Numbered from the stretch's first letter, positions 38,655 to 47,262 are shown. The stretch: DNA of 64,000 nt from Herbaspirillum rubrisubalbicans (GCF_003719195.1 NZ_CP024996.1:3348001-3412000); one strand, 5' to 3'. A program made the numbers and translations. The notes: generated by a model from the letters alone, not told the origin.

Positions 38655-39686
38655 TCAATTCATCTTGACCCCGGCCGCCTCGCTTTCCTTATAGATCGCC
38701 TCGATCAATTCGGGCCCCACGCGCGTAGCCATGGACTTGTGTACCGGCAGCAGCGCGCGGCGCCATTGGGTCTTCTCTTCTTCGCTCAAGGTATAGACCT
38801 TGGTCTTGCCGCTGGCCTTGATGGCGGCCAGCGCATCGTCGTTTTCTTTCTGGGCGATGTTGTTGGCGTAGATGGTCGCTTCCTTCATCGCCCCTTCCAG
38901 TTGCGTGCGCACATCTGCCGGCAAGGCATCCCAGAACTTCTTGTTGACGATCACCGCGTAACCGATATACCCATGATCGGACACCGTCAGGTTGGACTGC
39001 ACCTCATACATCTTCTGCGTATAGATATTGGAGGGTGTGTTCTCGCTGCCATCGACCACCCCGGTCTGCATCGCCTGGTACACCTCGGAAAACGCCAGCA
39101 CCTGCGGATTGGCCTTGAGCGCCCGGAACTGTTCGTCCAGCACCTTGGAAGACTGGATGCGCATCTTCAACGCCCGGAAGTCGGCTACCTGGTGCAGGGG
39201 ACGGTTGGCCGTCATCACCTTCATGCCGTTATCCCAATAGGCCAGGCCCTTGATGCCCCGGCTTTCCAGGCGCTGAAACAGGCCCTGCCCGATCGGCCCT
39301 TCGGTGACACGCTTCAAGACCGCCTTGTTGGGGAAGATGTAAGGCAGGTCGAACACCTCGAACTCCTTGGCCCCCAGCGGTCCAAACTTGGCCAGCGAAG
39401 GCGCCAGCATCTGCACCGAACCCAGTTGCAGGGCTTCCAGTTCTTCCTTGTCCTTGTAGAGCGTGCTATTGGGATAGACCTCGACCTTGACGCGGCCATT
39501 GGTGGCTTTCTCGGCCAGTTCCTTGAAGCGTTCCGCGCCCTTGCCCTTGGGCGTGTCATTGGCCACCACGTGGCTGAACTTGATGACGATGGTGGACTGG
39601 GCCAGCGCGACCTTGGCCGCCAGCGGCAAGGTCAGCGTGGCAAAGACGCAGGCGGCCAATGCCGCGCGCCGTGGGATGATGGTCAT
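38655..39686 (-). CDS. TRAP transporter solute-binding protein (DctP family)
   Basis: 343 residues. Signal peptide (about 1-29, ending ALA-QST), then a DctP fold with IKFSHVVANDTPKGKGAERF, the carboxylate-binding Arg region LKMRIQSSKVLDEQF and the QTGVVDGSENTPSNI block. It should capture a C4/C5 dicarboxylate-type substrate in the periplasm. AGAGGAG precedes the start. The two membrane genes (dctQ, dctM) are absent: a terminator follows at once. It lies beyond the MITE-like element from the CoA-ester genes, and in the comparable P. aeruginosa locus TRAP genes follow ccl, so it may serve the same substrate. Confidence 0.9.
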   Translation of the reverse strand: MTIIPRRAALAACVFATLTLPLAAKVALAQSTIVIKFSHVVANDTPKGKGAERFKELAEKATNGRVKVEVYPNSTLYKDKEELEALQLGSVQMLAPSLAKFGPLGAKEFEVFDLPYIFPNKAVLKRVTEGPIGQGLFQRLESRGIKGLAYWDNGMKVMTANRPLHQVADFRALKMRIQSSKVLDEQFRALKANPQVLAFSEVYQAMQTGVVDGSENTPSNIYTQKMYEVQSNLTVSDHGYIGYAVIVNKKFWDALPADVRTQLEGAMKEATIYANNIAQKENDDALAAIKASGKTKVYTLSEEEKTQWRRALLPVHKSMATRVGPELIEAIYKESEAAGVKMN

Positions 39687-39738
39687 GCGTGTCTCCTCTG
39701 GTTGAAGCCAGCAGGCCGATGACCTCAGCCCTTTGGCG

Positions 39739-40010
39739 TTAGGGTCTGTTCACATTTAATCTGCGAGTGCGAGAGGTCGCCAAGCGTTGTCTGCCTAGGC
39801 GCGGCGACGCGCCGTAGCGGTGCTACGGCAAGGAGCTGCAACAACGGCAGGCGACGCTTGCCGGCCTCTCCCGGAGGGTTGCCCCCAGAAGGCGCGCTGG
39901 CCGCGTTGCACGTCAGGGCTGGTGGCACCACCACCAGCCCTGACGCGCGCCTTGCCACCACGCCTTCTGGGGGCAACGCATCTCGCAGATTAAATGTGAA
40001 CAGGCCCTAA
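39739..40010. mobile_element. 272-bp MITE-like element made of nested inverted repeats
   Basis: 29-bp terminal inverted repeats (TTAGGGTCTGTTCACATTTA and on to CTGCGAG at 39767; mirror image at 39982-40010, one mismatch). They enclose two more hairpins. One has imperfect arms at about 39769-39795 and 39847-39872 around GCCGTAGC-GGT-GCTACGGC (39811-39829). The other has a perfect 17-bp arm pair (39878-39894 with 39961-39977) around a 14-bp stem GTCAGGGCTGGTGG (39912-39944). There is no ORF. Ends are flanked by TA, compatible with a TA target-site duplication (IS630/Tc1-type), though this is only a dinucleotide. Its right end overlaps the stop codon of the alcohol dehydrogenase gene. Confidence 0.75.
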
Positions 40011-41131
40011 AAGACGATCAGGTCGCGCAAGCCCTCCCCGCTGTGCAACCGATCGAAACCGCGATTGATGTCGGCCAGCGCCAGGCGCTGGCCCATGAGC
40101 TTGTCCACCGGCAGCTTGCCCGCCTGGTACAGGCCGATGTAGCGCGGGATGTCGCGCACCGGCACGCAGGAGCCGATATAGCTGCCCTTGACGGTCCGCT
40201 CCTCGGCCACCAGGCTGACCTGCTGCAAGGCCCAGTTCTGATTCGGCGCCGGCAGGCCGGCGGTGACCGTCATGCCTCCGCGCCGGGTCATGCGATAGGC
40301 CGCTTCCATGGCCTGTACCGAGCCGGCCATCTCGAAGGCGTAATCGACGCCGCCGCGGGTCAACGCCTTGACCTTCTCCACCACGTCTGGATCACGGGCG
40401 TTGACGGTGGCCGTGGCACCGAGTGCACGCGCCACTTCCAGCTTGCTATCGTGCAGATCGACCGCGATCACCTCGCGCGCGCCCGACGCCAGCGCCCCCA
40501 GCATGGCGCACAGACCCACCCCGCCCAGGCCCAGCACCGCAGCCGTGGTCCCGGCCTTGACCTCGGCCGTATTGACCGCCGCCCCCACCCCGGTCAGCAC
40601 CGCGCAACCGAACAGGGCCGCCTCCACCGGATCGATATCGGCCTCGATCTTCACGCAGGAGCGGCGCGACACCACCGCGTGATCGGCAAAGGCCGACACC
40701 CCGAGATGGTGATGCACGTGCCCGCTGCCATCATGCAAGCGGCGCTGGCCGCTCAGCAATTGACCCACCGTATTGGTCGCCGCGCCGGGCTCGCACAGCG
40801 CCGGGCGGCCTTCCATGCAGGGCAGGCAATGGCCGCAACTGGGCACGAACACCAGCACCACCAGATCGCCCGCGCGCAGGTCGGTCACGCCGCTGCCCAC
40901 CTGCACCACCTCGGCCGAGGCCTCATGTCCCAGCGCCATGGGCACCGGACGCGGACGCACGCCAGTGATGACCGACAGGTCGGAGTGGCACAGGCCGGCG
41001 GCCTTCATCTTCACCAGCACTTCACCGGGGCCGGGTGGATCAAGGTCGAGTTGTTCGATCTTCAGCGGCTGGCTCACCGCAAACGGGTGGACCTCGGTCA
41101 TCTCGCGCAGCACGGCGGCATGGATCTTCAT
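40007..41131 (-). CDS. Zinc-dependent alcohol dehydrogenase (class III-like)
   Basis: 374 residues, medium-chain dehydrogenase. Catalytic zinc ligands in GLCHSDLS and GHEASAEV; structural zinc Cys set in CGHCLPCMEGRPALC; NAD-binding GLGGVGLCAMLGA. It oxidises an alcohol or semialdehyde; the substrate is not readable. It is last in the minus-strand series hydratase, acyl-CoA dehydrogenase, CoA-transferase, lyase, ADH. The stop codon TAG straddles the right end of the MITE-like element, so the element inserted exactly at the gene's end. The C-terminus (LRDLIVF) still looks complete. Confidence 0.9.
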   Translation of the reverse strand: MKIHAAVLREMTEVHPFAVSQPLKIEQLDLDPPGPGEVLVKMKAAGLCHSDLSVITGVRPRPVPMALGHEASAEVVQVGSGVTDLRAGDLVVLVFVPSCGHCLPCMEGRPALCEPGAATNTVGQLLSGQRRLHDGSGHVHHHLGVSAFADHAVVSRRSCVKIEADIDPVEAALFGCAVLTGVGAAVNTAEVKAGTTAAVLGLGGVGLCAMLGALASGAREVIAVDLHDSKLEVARALGATATVNARDPDVVEKVKALTRGGVDYAFEMAGSVQAMEAAYRMTRRGGMTVTAGLPAPNQNWALQQVSLVAEERTVKGSYIGSCVPVRDIPRYIGLYQAGKLPVDKLMGQRLALADINRGFDRLHSGEGLRDLIVF

Positions 41132-41197
41132 GATGTCGTCTCCCTCCTGGTTGGAAAACGCCTAGGTTACACGAGCCACGGCCAGCGCAATCCGCGC

Positions 41198-42043
41198 TCA
41201 ATCAAACCAGCGCCCGGCCACGCGCAGGAATTGTTCAGCCTGCAGAATCACCGGCTTGTCGATCATCTTGCCCTTGAACGAAATGGCACCGCCATCGCTG
41301 GCGCGCACCGCCGCCATCACTTCCTCAGCCCAGGCCAGTTCCTGGTCGCTGGGCATGAAGCCGTGCCGGACCCCGTCCACCTGACGCGGGTGGATGCACA
41401 GCTTGGCGCCGAAGCCCAGGCGCCGCGCCTGCTGCACCATGCGCGCGAGCAAGGCGTCGTCATTGAAATCGGTGGTCACGCCATCGATGGGCGGCGCAAT
41501 CCCCGCCAGGCGCGAGGCCATCACCATCTCCACCCGCAGAGGCATCAACTCCTCTTCTTGCGGGCCGCATTGCATCCTCAGGTCGAGCTGGGCGTCGATG
41601 GAACCGAAGGCCAGGCGCTGCACGCCGGGCACGGCAGCAATCTGGCGCATGGCGGCCAGACCGGCCGCACTCTCGATCAAGGCGATCAAGCGGCATCCCG
41701 CGCCCAGGTGCGCGGCAACGGACGCCACCGTGGCCGCATCTTCCGCCTTGGGCAGCACGATGCCGGCCAGCGATGGTGCAGAAAACGTCAACAGGTCCTG
41801 CTGGTGCCAAACCGTATCGGCGGCATTGATGCGTACCCATATGCGCGGCTGGGCAGCCTGCTCCTGCAGCCAGTGCGCCAGCATGGCACGCGCCGCTTCC
41901 TTCTGAGACGGTGCCACGGCATCTTCCAGATCGACGATGACGGCATCGGCCCCGCTCTGCAGTGCCTTGGCATAGCGCTCGGGCCGGTTGGCCGGCACGA
42001 ACAGGTAGCTGCTGGCAATCGCCCAGTCTGGCTTGGTGCTCAT
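41198..42043 (-). CDS. CitE-like CoA-ester lyase (candidate (S)-citramalyl-CoA lyase)
   Basis: 281 residues of the HpcH/HpaI/CitE superfamily. SYLFVPANRPERYAKAL at the N-terminus, DAVIVDLEDAV with metal-binding Asp/Glu, the WVRIN strand, a Glu in ALIESAAGLAAMR and the FGSIDAQLDL block. Members split citryl-, malyl- or citramalyl-CoA into acetyl-CoA plus a 2-oxoacid. The ATG overlaps the CoA-transferase stop (TGATG); a GTG one codon upstream is possible. Position next to a CaiB transferase and an HTD2-type hydratase points to citramalyl-CoA cleavage to acetyl-CoA and pyruvate. Confidence 0.8.
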   Translation of the reverse strand: MSTKPDWAIASSYLFVPANRPERYAKALQSGADAVIVDLEDAVAPSQKEAARAMLAHWLQEQAAQPRIWVRINAADTVWHQQDLLTFSAPSLAGIVLPKAEDAATVASVAAHLGAGCRLIALIESAAGLAAMRQIAAVPGVQRLAFGSIDAQLDLRMQCGPQEEELMPLRVEMVMASRLAGIAPPIDGVTTDFNDDALLARMVQQARRLGFGAKLCIHPRQVDGVRHGFMPSDQELAWAEEVMAAVRASDGGAISFKGKMIDKPVILQAEQFLRVAGRWFD

Positions 42044-43233
42044 CACACGGCTCCCCGTTCACGCAGGGCGGTGATGCCTGCGGCGTCGTATCCCAGTTGC
42101 CCGAGGATGGCCTCGGTATGCTGGCCCAGCGCAGGAATGGCTTCCATGCGGTAGTCGTAGCGATCATTGGCGCCCGGTGGCAACATGGCCGCCACCTTGC
42201 CCACCGGCGTATCGACCTCGGTCCAACGCTGGCGTGCAGCCAGTTGCGGGTGTTGCCACAGGTCATGCATGGTATTGACGCGGGCATTGGCAATCTGCGC
42301 CTGATCAAGCCGCGCCACTACCTGCTCGGCGGTCATGTCGGCGAACATGGTCAGGATCAACTGGCGCAAAGTCTCGCGATGTTCGTGCCGAAGCGCATTG
42401 CTGGAAAAACGCGCATCGCTGGCCAGCGCCGCATCCTCCAGTACCACTTCGCAAAACACTTTCCATTCGCGCTCGTTCTGCAAACCCAGCATCACGGTCT
42501 TGCCATCGCCCGCCGTGAACGGGCCATACGGATAGATGGTGGCGTGCTCGGCCCCGGAACGCTGCGGGGCGCTGGCGCCCTGGTAGGCGTAGTACAGCGG
42601 AAAACTCATCCACTCGGCCAGCGCCTCCAGCATGGACAGGTCGATGTGACTACCCCGTCCATCGCGCCCACGCTGGATGAGCGCAGCCAGGATATTGGAA
42701 TAGGCATACATGCCGGCAGCGATGTCGGCAATCGAGCAACCGGCCTTGGCCACATCATCGCGGGTGCCGGTCACCGACAGGAAACCGGCCTCGCTCTGGA
42801 TCAACAGGTCATAGGCTTTCTTGTCGCGATAAGGACCATCCTCGCCATACCCGGAAATGTCGCAGACGATCAGGCGCGGATGCCTTTCATGCAGCACCTG
42901 GGCCGACAGGCCCAGCGCAGCAGCAGCGCCCGGGGCCAGGTTCTGCACCAGCACATCGGCCTGTTGCAGCAACTGGTCGATGATGCGCTTGCCGGCTTCA
43001 TCCTTGAGGTTCAGAGTCAGGCTTTCCTTGGAACGATTGGTCCAGACGAAGTGCGAGGAAAGACCATCGACCCGCGCATCGTAACCTCGCGCAAAATCTC
43101 CCACGCCGGGGCGCTCGATCTTGATGACGCGCGCGCCCAGGTCGGCCAGTTGGCGCGTGCAGAACGGTGCGGCGATGGCATGTTCCAGGCTGATGACGGT
43201 AATGCCCGCGAGCGGGCCAGTGGCGTACGACAT
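42043..43233 (-). CDS. CaiB/BaiF (class III) CoA-transferase, candidate itaconate CoA-transferase
   Basis: 396 residues. PLAGITVISLEHAIAAPFCTRQLADLGARV is the usual N-terminal fold. The catalytic Asp of class III enzymes is in GCSIADIAAGMYAY, and GGYG/LDLS-type CoA contacts follow (GSHIDLSMLEA). It moves CoA from a donor such as succinyl-CoA to a carboxylic acid. The start at MSYATGPLAG is chosen because the frame upstream is the acyl-CoA dehydrogenase gene read out of phase. Coupled to the lyase gene. The P. aeruginosa itaconate enzyme Ict is, to my knowledge, of this class. Confidence 0.82.
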   Translation of the reverse strand: MSYATGPLAGITVISLEHAIAAPFCTRQLADLGARVIKIERPGVGDFARGYDARVDGLSSHFVWTNRSKESLTLNLKDEAGKRIIDQLLQQADVLVQNLAPGAAAALGLSAQVLHERHPRLIVCDISGYGEDGPYRDKKAYDLLIQSEAGFLSVTGTRDDVAKAGCSIADIAAGMYAYSNILAALIQRGRDGRGSHIDLSMLEALAEWMSFPLYYAYQGASAPQRSGAEHATIYPYGPFTAGDGKTVMLGLQNEREWKVFCEVVLEDAALASDARFSSNALRHEHRETLRQLILTMFADMTAEQVVARLDQAQIANARVNTMHDLWQHPQLAARQRWTEVDTPVGKVAAMLPPGANDRYDYRMEAIPALGQHTEAILGQLGYDAAGITALRERGAV

Positions 43234-43259
43234 GAGGGCTCCGGTTGGGACGATCCGCT

Positions 43260-44426
43260 TCAGAAGGAACGTGGCAAGCCGAGAATGTGCTCGGCCACGT
43301 AGGAAAAGATCAGGTTGGTCGAGATCGGCGCCACCTGGTACAAGCGCGTCTCGCGGAACTTGCGCTCGACGTCGTATTCGCAGGCAAAGCCGAAGCCGCC
43401 ATGGGTCTGCAGGCAGACATTGGCGGCTTCCCACGACGCCTTGGCCGCCAGGTACTTGGCCATATTGGCCTGGGCGCCGCAAGCCTGGCCGGCATCGAAC
43501 AAGGCACAGGCCCGATAGCGCATCAGGTTGGCCGCCTCCAGTTCGATATAGGCCTCGGCAATCGGGAACTGCACGCCCTGGTTCATGCCGATGGGACGAT
43601 CGAACACCACACGCTGCTTGGCGTACTGCGCAGCCTTGTCGATGAACCAGTAACCATCGCCGATGCACTCGGCGGCAATCAGGGTGCGCTCGGCATTGAG
43701 GCCATCGAGGATGTACCTGAAGCCCTGCCCTTCCTCACCGATCAGGTTCTCGGCCGGGATCTCGAGATGGTCGAAGAAAAGTTCATTGGTCTCGTGATTG
43801 AGCATATTGGCGATGGGCCGCACCTCCAGGCCGCGCCCGATGGCCTGTTTCAGGTCGACGATGAAGATCGACATGCCCTCTGACTTTTTCTTCACTTGAT
43901 CCAGTGGCGTGGTGCGAGCGAGCAGGATCATCAGGTCCGAGTGCTGTACCCGCGAGATCCAGACCTTCTGGCCGTTGACCACGTAGCGATCACCCCGCCT
44001 GAGCGCCACCGTCTTGATGCGGGTGGTATCGGTGCCGGTGGTCGGCTCGGTCACACCCATCGATTGCAGGCGCAGCTCGCCACTGGCGATCCGGGGCAGG
44101 TAGTGCTGCTTCTGCTGGGGCGAACCATGCCGCAACAGCGTGCCCATGTTGTACATCTGGCCGTGGCAGGCACCGGAATTGCCACCGGTGCGATTGATCT
44201 CTTCCATGATGACCGACGCCTCGGTCAGCCCCAGGCCAGAACCGCCATACTCCTGCGGGATCAGCGCAGCCAGCCAGCCGGCCTTGGTGAGCGCATCGAC
44301 GAATTGCTCGGGATAGCCACGCGCCTCATCGACCTTGCGCCAGTATTCCGGGGGGAAGGTATGGCACAGGTCGCGCACGGCATCGCGCAGGTCGGCATGG
44401 GTATCGGGGACGGACTGGTGCAACAT
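43260..44426 (-). CDS. Acyl-CoA dehydrogenase family protein of the CoA-ester locus
   Basis: 388 residues, FAD enzyme. VTEPTTGTDTTRIKT and the YVVNGQKVWISRVQHSD flavin contacts are clear. The C-terminal YEGT-type catalytic Glu is absent (VAPISTNLIFSY occupies that place). A Glu in DGLNAERTLIAAE falls where isovaleryl-CoA dehydrogenase keeps its base, so it may use that one. An acyl-CoA dehydrogenase also sits between ich and ict in P. aeruginosa, where its role is not established. 26 bp from the CoA-transferase gene, same strand. Confidence 0.88.
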   Translation of the reverse strand: MLHQSVPDTHADLRDAVRDLCHTFPPEYWRKVDEARGYPEQFVDALTKAGWLAALIPQEYGGSGLGLTEASVIMEEINRTGGNSGACHGQMYNMGTLLRHGSPQQKQHYLPRIASGELRLQSMGVTEPTTGTDTTRIKTVALRRGDRYVVNGQKVWISRVQHSDLMILLARTTPLDQVKKKSEGMSIFIVDLKQAIGRGLEVRPIANMLNHETNELFFDHLEIPAENLIGEEGQGFRYILDGLNAERTLIAAECIGDGYWFIDKAAQYAKQRVVFDRPIGMNQGVQFPIAEAYIELEAANLMRYRACALFDAGQACGAQANMAKYLAAKASWEAANVCLQTHGGFGFACEYDVERKFRETRLYQVAPISTNLIFSYVAEHILGLPRSF

Positions 44427-44456
44427 GAAGGCAACTCCAAAATGATTTATATCGTT

Positions 44457-45317
44457 TCAAGCCAGGATGGCCTCGGCCTGCATGGCCAGTTCGCCACGCT
44501 CGTTCTGCGCCCACAGCGCCACGCTGCGGCCATCGGCGGCGGGTTGCCCGCACAGCGTGAAGGCGTCGATATCGAACAGGCTGCCCACGGCCCGGAAATT
44601 GAACTCGCGCAAGACCGCCTGCGGCATCTCGCGCGCCAGCAGGTCGGCCAGCAAAGTGGCAATCAGCGGCCCATGCACGATCAGGCCCGGATACCCTTCC
44701 ACGCCGGTGACGTAGCTACGGTCGTAATGGATGCGATGCCCATTGAAGGTCAGCGCCGAATAGCGAAACAGCAGCACCGGATCAGGCAGCACCCGGCGCG
44801 ACCACTGCGCCCCGGTGGGGGCGGCCTTGGGCGGTACCGGCGCCGCGCCTGGTGGTGGCAGGTCGCGATAGACGATGTCGTGCTCCTCGGTCAGGCAGAC
44901 CTGCCCCTGGTGACGGATGGTGTGATGCACGGTGACGAAGGCCAGCGCGCCGGTGCGCCCCTGCTTGACGTCGACACTGGCGATGCGCGAGATTTTTTCG
45001 GCTTCGACGCCGATCGGCAACGGCGCCTCGAAGCGCAAGCGACCACCGGCCCACATGCGACGCGGCAAGGGCACCGGCGGCAGGAAACCGCCACGCCGCG
45101 GATGCCCATCGGCTCCCACCTCGGACTGGCGGCACACGTTCCAGAAATAGATCCAGTGCCACAGCGGCGGCAGGCTGGCGCCTACCCCGGGCTGGCGTGG
45201 TCCATCCAGCGTAGCGGCCAGCGCTGCGGCCAGCGCCGGGCTGATCTGGTCCTGTCGGGTTTCGGTCTTGCCCAGCCACTGCCGCAGCAGGGTCAGGTCG
45301 AGATCAGGGTGGGCCAT
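44457..45317 (-). CDS. HTD2/MaoC-like acyl-CoA hydratase (candidate itaconyl-CoA hydratase)
   Basis: 286 residues, double hot-dog fold. N-terminal FAS1-like dehydratase half with the PLPRRMWAGGRLRFE and EEHDIVYRDLP stretches; C-terminal half with LLFRYSALTFNGHRIHYDRSYV (catalytic Asn/His-containing helix) and YPGLIVHGPLIATLL. This is the family of mesaconyl-C4-CoA hydratase and itaconyl-CoA hydratase. The start is placed five codons into the longest frame at MAHPDLDL, although MRRADMAH is possible. First gene of the minus-strand operon, divergent from a LysR gene, as ich is from its regulator. Confidence 0.82.
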   Translation of the reverse strand: MAHPDLDLTLLRQWLGKTETRQDQISPALAAALAATLDGPRQPGVGASLPPLWHWIYFWNVCRQSEVGADGHPRRGGFLPPVPLPRRMWAGGRLRFEAPLPIGVEAEKISRIASVDVKQGRTGALAFVTVHHTIRHQGQVCLTEEHDIVYRDLPPPGAAPVPPKAAPTGAQWSRRVLPDPVLLFRYSALTFNGHRIHYDRSYVTGVEGYPGLIVHGPLIATLLADLLAREMPQAVLREFNFRAVGSLFDIDAFTLCGQPAADGRSVALWAQNERGELAMQAEAILA

Positions 45318-45329
45318 GTCTGCTCGCCT

Positions 45330-45389
45330 CATTGTTCAAATTCAATGTTGGGCGCCAGTCTGGCGTGACCGCCTCGTGCAGACAATCTG
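45330..45389. promoter_or_regulatory. Divergent LysR/hydratase control region with two small dyads
   Basis: Two inverted repeats of LysR-site size: CATTG-N8-CAATG (45330-45347) in the hydratase leader and CAGA-CAA-TCTG (45379-45389) further upstream. Either could be the regulator's recognition or activation site. No well-spaced promoter hexamers were identified. Confidence 0.35.
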
Positions 45390-45537
45390 TATTTTTGGAA
45401 GGGGGGCTTTGGCAGAACTGAAGTCAGGTCAGGATCAGGGCGGGCGATCCATCTGGCGCTGCAGCACAGCTACCTTGCCGCATCGTTCATCATTCGGCGT
45501 ACCATTGCACTCTCCAACATCCTCTGCGGGAGCTGCC

Positions 45538-46479
45538 ATGCTGTTCGACCTGACCGACCTGCGCCTGTTTATCCTGATCGCCGAACTCAACAGCTTGACG
45601 CGCAGCGCCGAACGCATGAACCTCTCGCTGGCGGCCACCAGCAACCGCATCAAGGAACTGGAAGCCCGCCTGGGCACGCGCCTGCTCTACCGCGAGAGTA
45701 AAGGCGTACAACTGACACCCGCCGGCCACACGCTGCTGCACCATGCCCAGCTCTTCATGCAGCAGGTAGAGCACCTCAAGAGCGACATGCAACAGTACAA
45801 CAATGGTATCAAGGGTTACATTCGCATCTTCGCCAACACCACGGCGGTGACCGAATTCATGCCCGAGATCCTGGGCAAGTTCCTGGCCCGCCATCCGCAG
45901 GTCAACGTCGCGCTCGAAGAACGCCTGAACCACGACATCCTGCGTGGCATCCAGGAAGGCACGGCCGACATCGGCATCGTCGCCGGTCCGGTGCAAGGCG
46001 ATGGCCTGCAGATCCTGAACTTCTCCACCGACCGCCTGGTCCTGGCCACTGCCCTGGAACACCCGCTGGCCGGCACCGGCAGCATTGCCTTCCTCGACAC
46101 GCTGGAGTACGAACACATCGGTCTGCACGAGGGCAGCACCCTGCACCACTTCCTCAACCGGATCGTCTCCGAGCATGGACAAAGGCTCAAGCTGCGCATC
46201 CAGGTGCGCAGCTTCGAAGCCATGTGCCGCATGATAGAAACCAATGTCGGCATCGGCATCGTCCCGCGCTCGGCGGCACTACGGCATCAACAGACCATGC
46301 AATTGGCGGTGGTGGAATTGAGCGACCCGTGGAGCGTGCGCGAGCGCAGCATGGTGGTCCAGAACATGGAAACGCTTTCGCCCCATGCCCGCAACCTGGT
46401 CGAATTCATCCGAGAACAGACAGCCCAGCCCAGCGATGACGACAAAGCCCTGCTCCTCAACGCCATGACCGGCACCTGA
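45538..46479 (+). CDS. LysR-family regulator of the CoA-ester locus
   Basis: 313 residues: winged helix at about 4-62 (LTDLRLFILIAELNSLTRSAER, LAATSNRIKELEARLGTRLL) and a LysR substrate-binding domain (about 92-295). GGGAG precedes the ATG. Divergent from the hydratase gene with about 220 bp between starts, so it most likely activates that operon in response to its substrate or CoA ester. The arrangement mirrors the regulator/ich pair of the P. aeruginosa itaconate locus. Confidence 0.93.
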   Translation: MLFDLTDLRLFILIAELNSLTRSAERMNLSLAATSNRIKELEARLGTRLLYRESKGVQLTPAGHTLLHHAQLFMQQVEHLKSDMQQYNNGIKGYIRIFANTTAVTEFMPEILGKFLARHPQVNVALEERLNHDILRGIQEGTADIGIVAGPVQGDGLQILNFSTDRLVLATALEHPLAGTGSIAFLDTLEYEHIGLHEGSTLHHFLNRIVSEHGQRLKLRIQVRSFEAMCRMIETNVGIGIVPRSAALRHQQTMQLAVVELSDPWSVRERSMVVQNMETLSPHARNLVEFIREQTAQPSDDDKALLLNAMTGT

Positions 46480-46497
46480 CAAGGCGCCTTAGCAAAT

Positions 46498-47262
46498 TCA
46501 GCCGCCCATCATCATCCACACCGACAGCGCCAGCAGCGCCGCGCAAAACAGGATGCGCAGGCGCCGCTCCGGCAGATGGTGCGCCAGGGCCACGCCCCAG
46601 GAAATACTGAGCACCCCACCCAAGGCCATGGGAAGGCCCACTGCCCAATCGACATGCCCGGCCTGGGCATAGGTCCATAGCGCCACCAATGCCCCTGGGG
46701 TGACCATCGCCAGCCCCAGCCCTTGCGCCGCAGTCTGCGTGGCACCGAAGAAGGCCGTCAGCAAGGGCACTGCGACGATCGCCCCACCCACGCTGAAGAA
46801 CCCCGCCGAGGCCCCCGCCGCCACGCCCACCAGCGGAATATAGGCAGGCCCCAGCAGCAAGGAAGACTGCACGCTGCGCTTGCGACGTAGCAGCGTCCAC
46901 AAGTAGTACAGCGCCAGGAGCCCCATGAAGGCGGCGAAGCAGACATGCAGGCTGCGCGCATTCATGGCAGTGGCCACGCGTGCGGCAGCATAGGTGGTGA
47001 AGACGGCCGGCACGCACATCATGGCCGCCGTACGCCACTCGATCCGGTTACGCTGCTTGTAGCGCCAGAAGGCAATCACCACGTTGGGCACGATCATCAC
47101 CAGCGCCGTACCCTGGGCCAGTTGCTGGTCCATGCCGTAGAGGTAACCCAGCACAGGAATGGCGATGAGCCCACCGCCGATGCCAAACAAGCCGCCCATG
47201 GCGCCCAGTGCAGCGCCGAGCAGAAAATTGACTATGCCAGAGAAAAACAAGGAAGCCGTCAT
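46498..47262 (-). CDS. TauE/SafE-family membrane exporter
   Basis: 254 residues with about eight TM helices in two repeats. Repeat signatures GAMGGLFGIGGGLIAIPVLG and AGFFSVGGAIVAVPLL are typical. Members export sulfite, sulfoacetate or other organic anions; the substrate here is unknown. The start at MTASLFFSG is chosen because 69 codons upstream run into the opposite-strand small gene and lack membrane character. Converges on the LysR gene with 18 bp between stops. Confidence 0.88.
   Translation of the reverse strand: MTASLFFSGIVNFLLGAALGAMGGLFGIGGGLIAIPVLGYLYGMDQQLAQGTALVMIVPNVVIAFWRYKQRNRIEWRTAAMMCVPAVFTTYAAARVATAMNARSLHVCFAAFMGLLALYYLWTLLRRKRSVQSSLLLGPAYIPLVGVAAGASAGFFSVGGAIVAVPLLTAFFGATQTAAQGLGLAMVTPGALVALWTYAQAGHVDWAVGLPMALGGVLSISWGVALAHHLPERRLRILFCAALLALSVWMMMGG

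Noticed and set aside
40043..42154. 703-codon plus-strand frame over adh and the lyase gene
   Set aside because: Spans two genes antisense and has no recognisable domain.
41198..45317. Reading the CoA-ester locus as a glyoxylate-regenerating (ethylmalonyl-CoA) or methylaspartate cycle part
   Set aside because: Mutases, ethylmalonyl-CoA and crotonyl-CoA enzymes are absent; the gene order fits an itaconate-type locus better.
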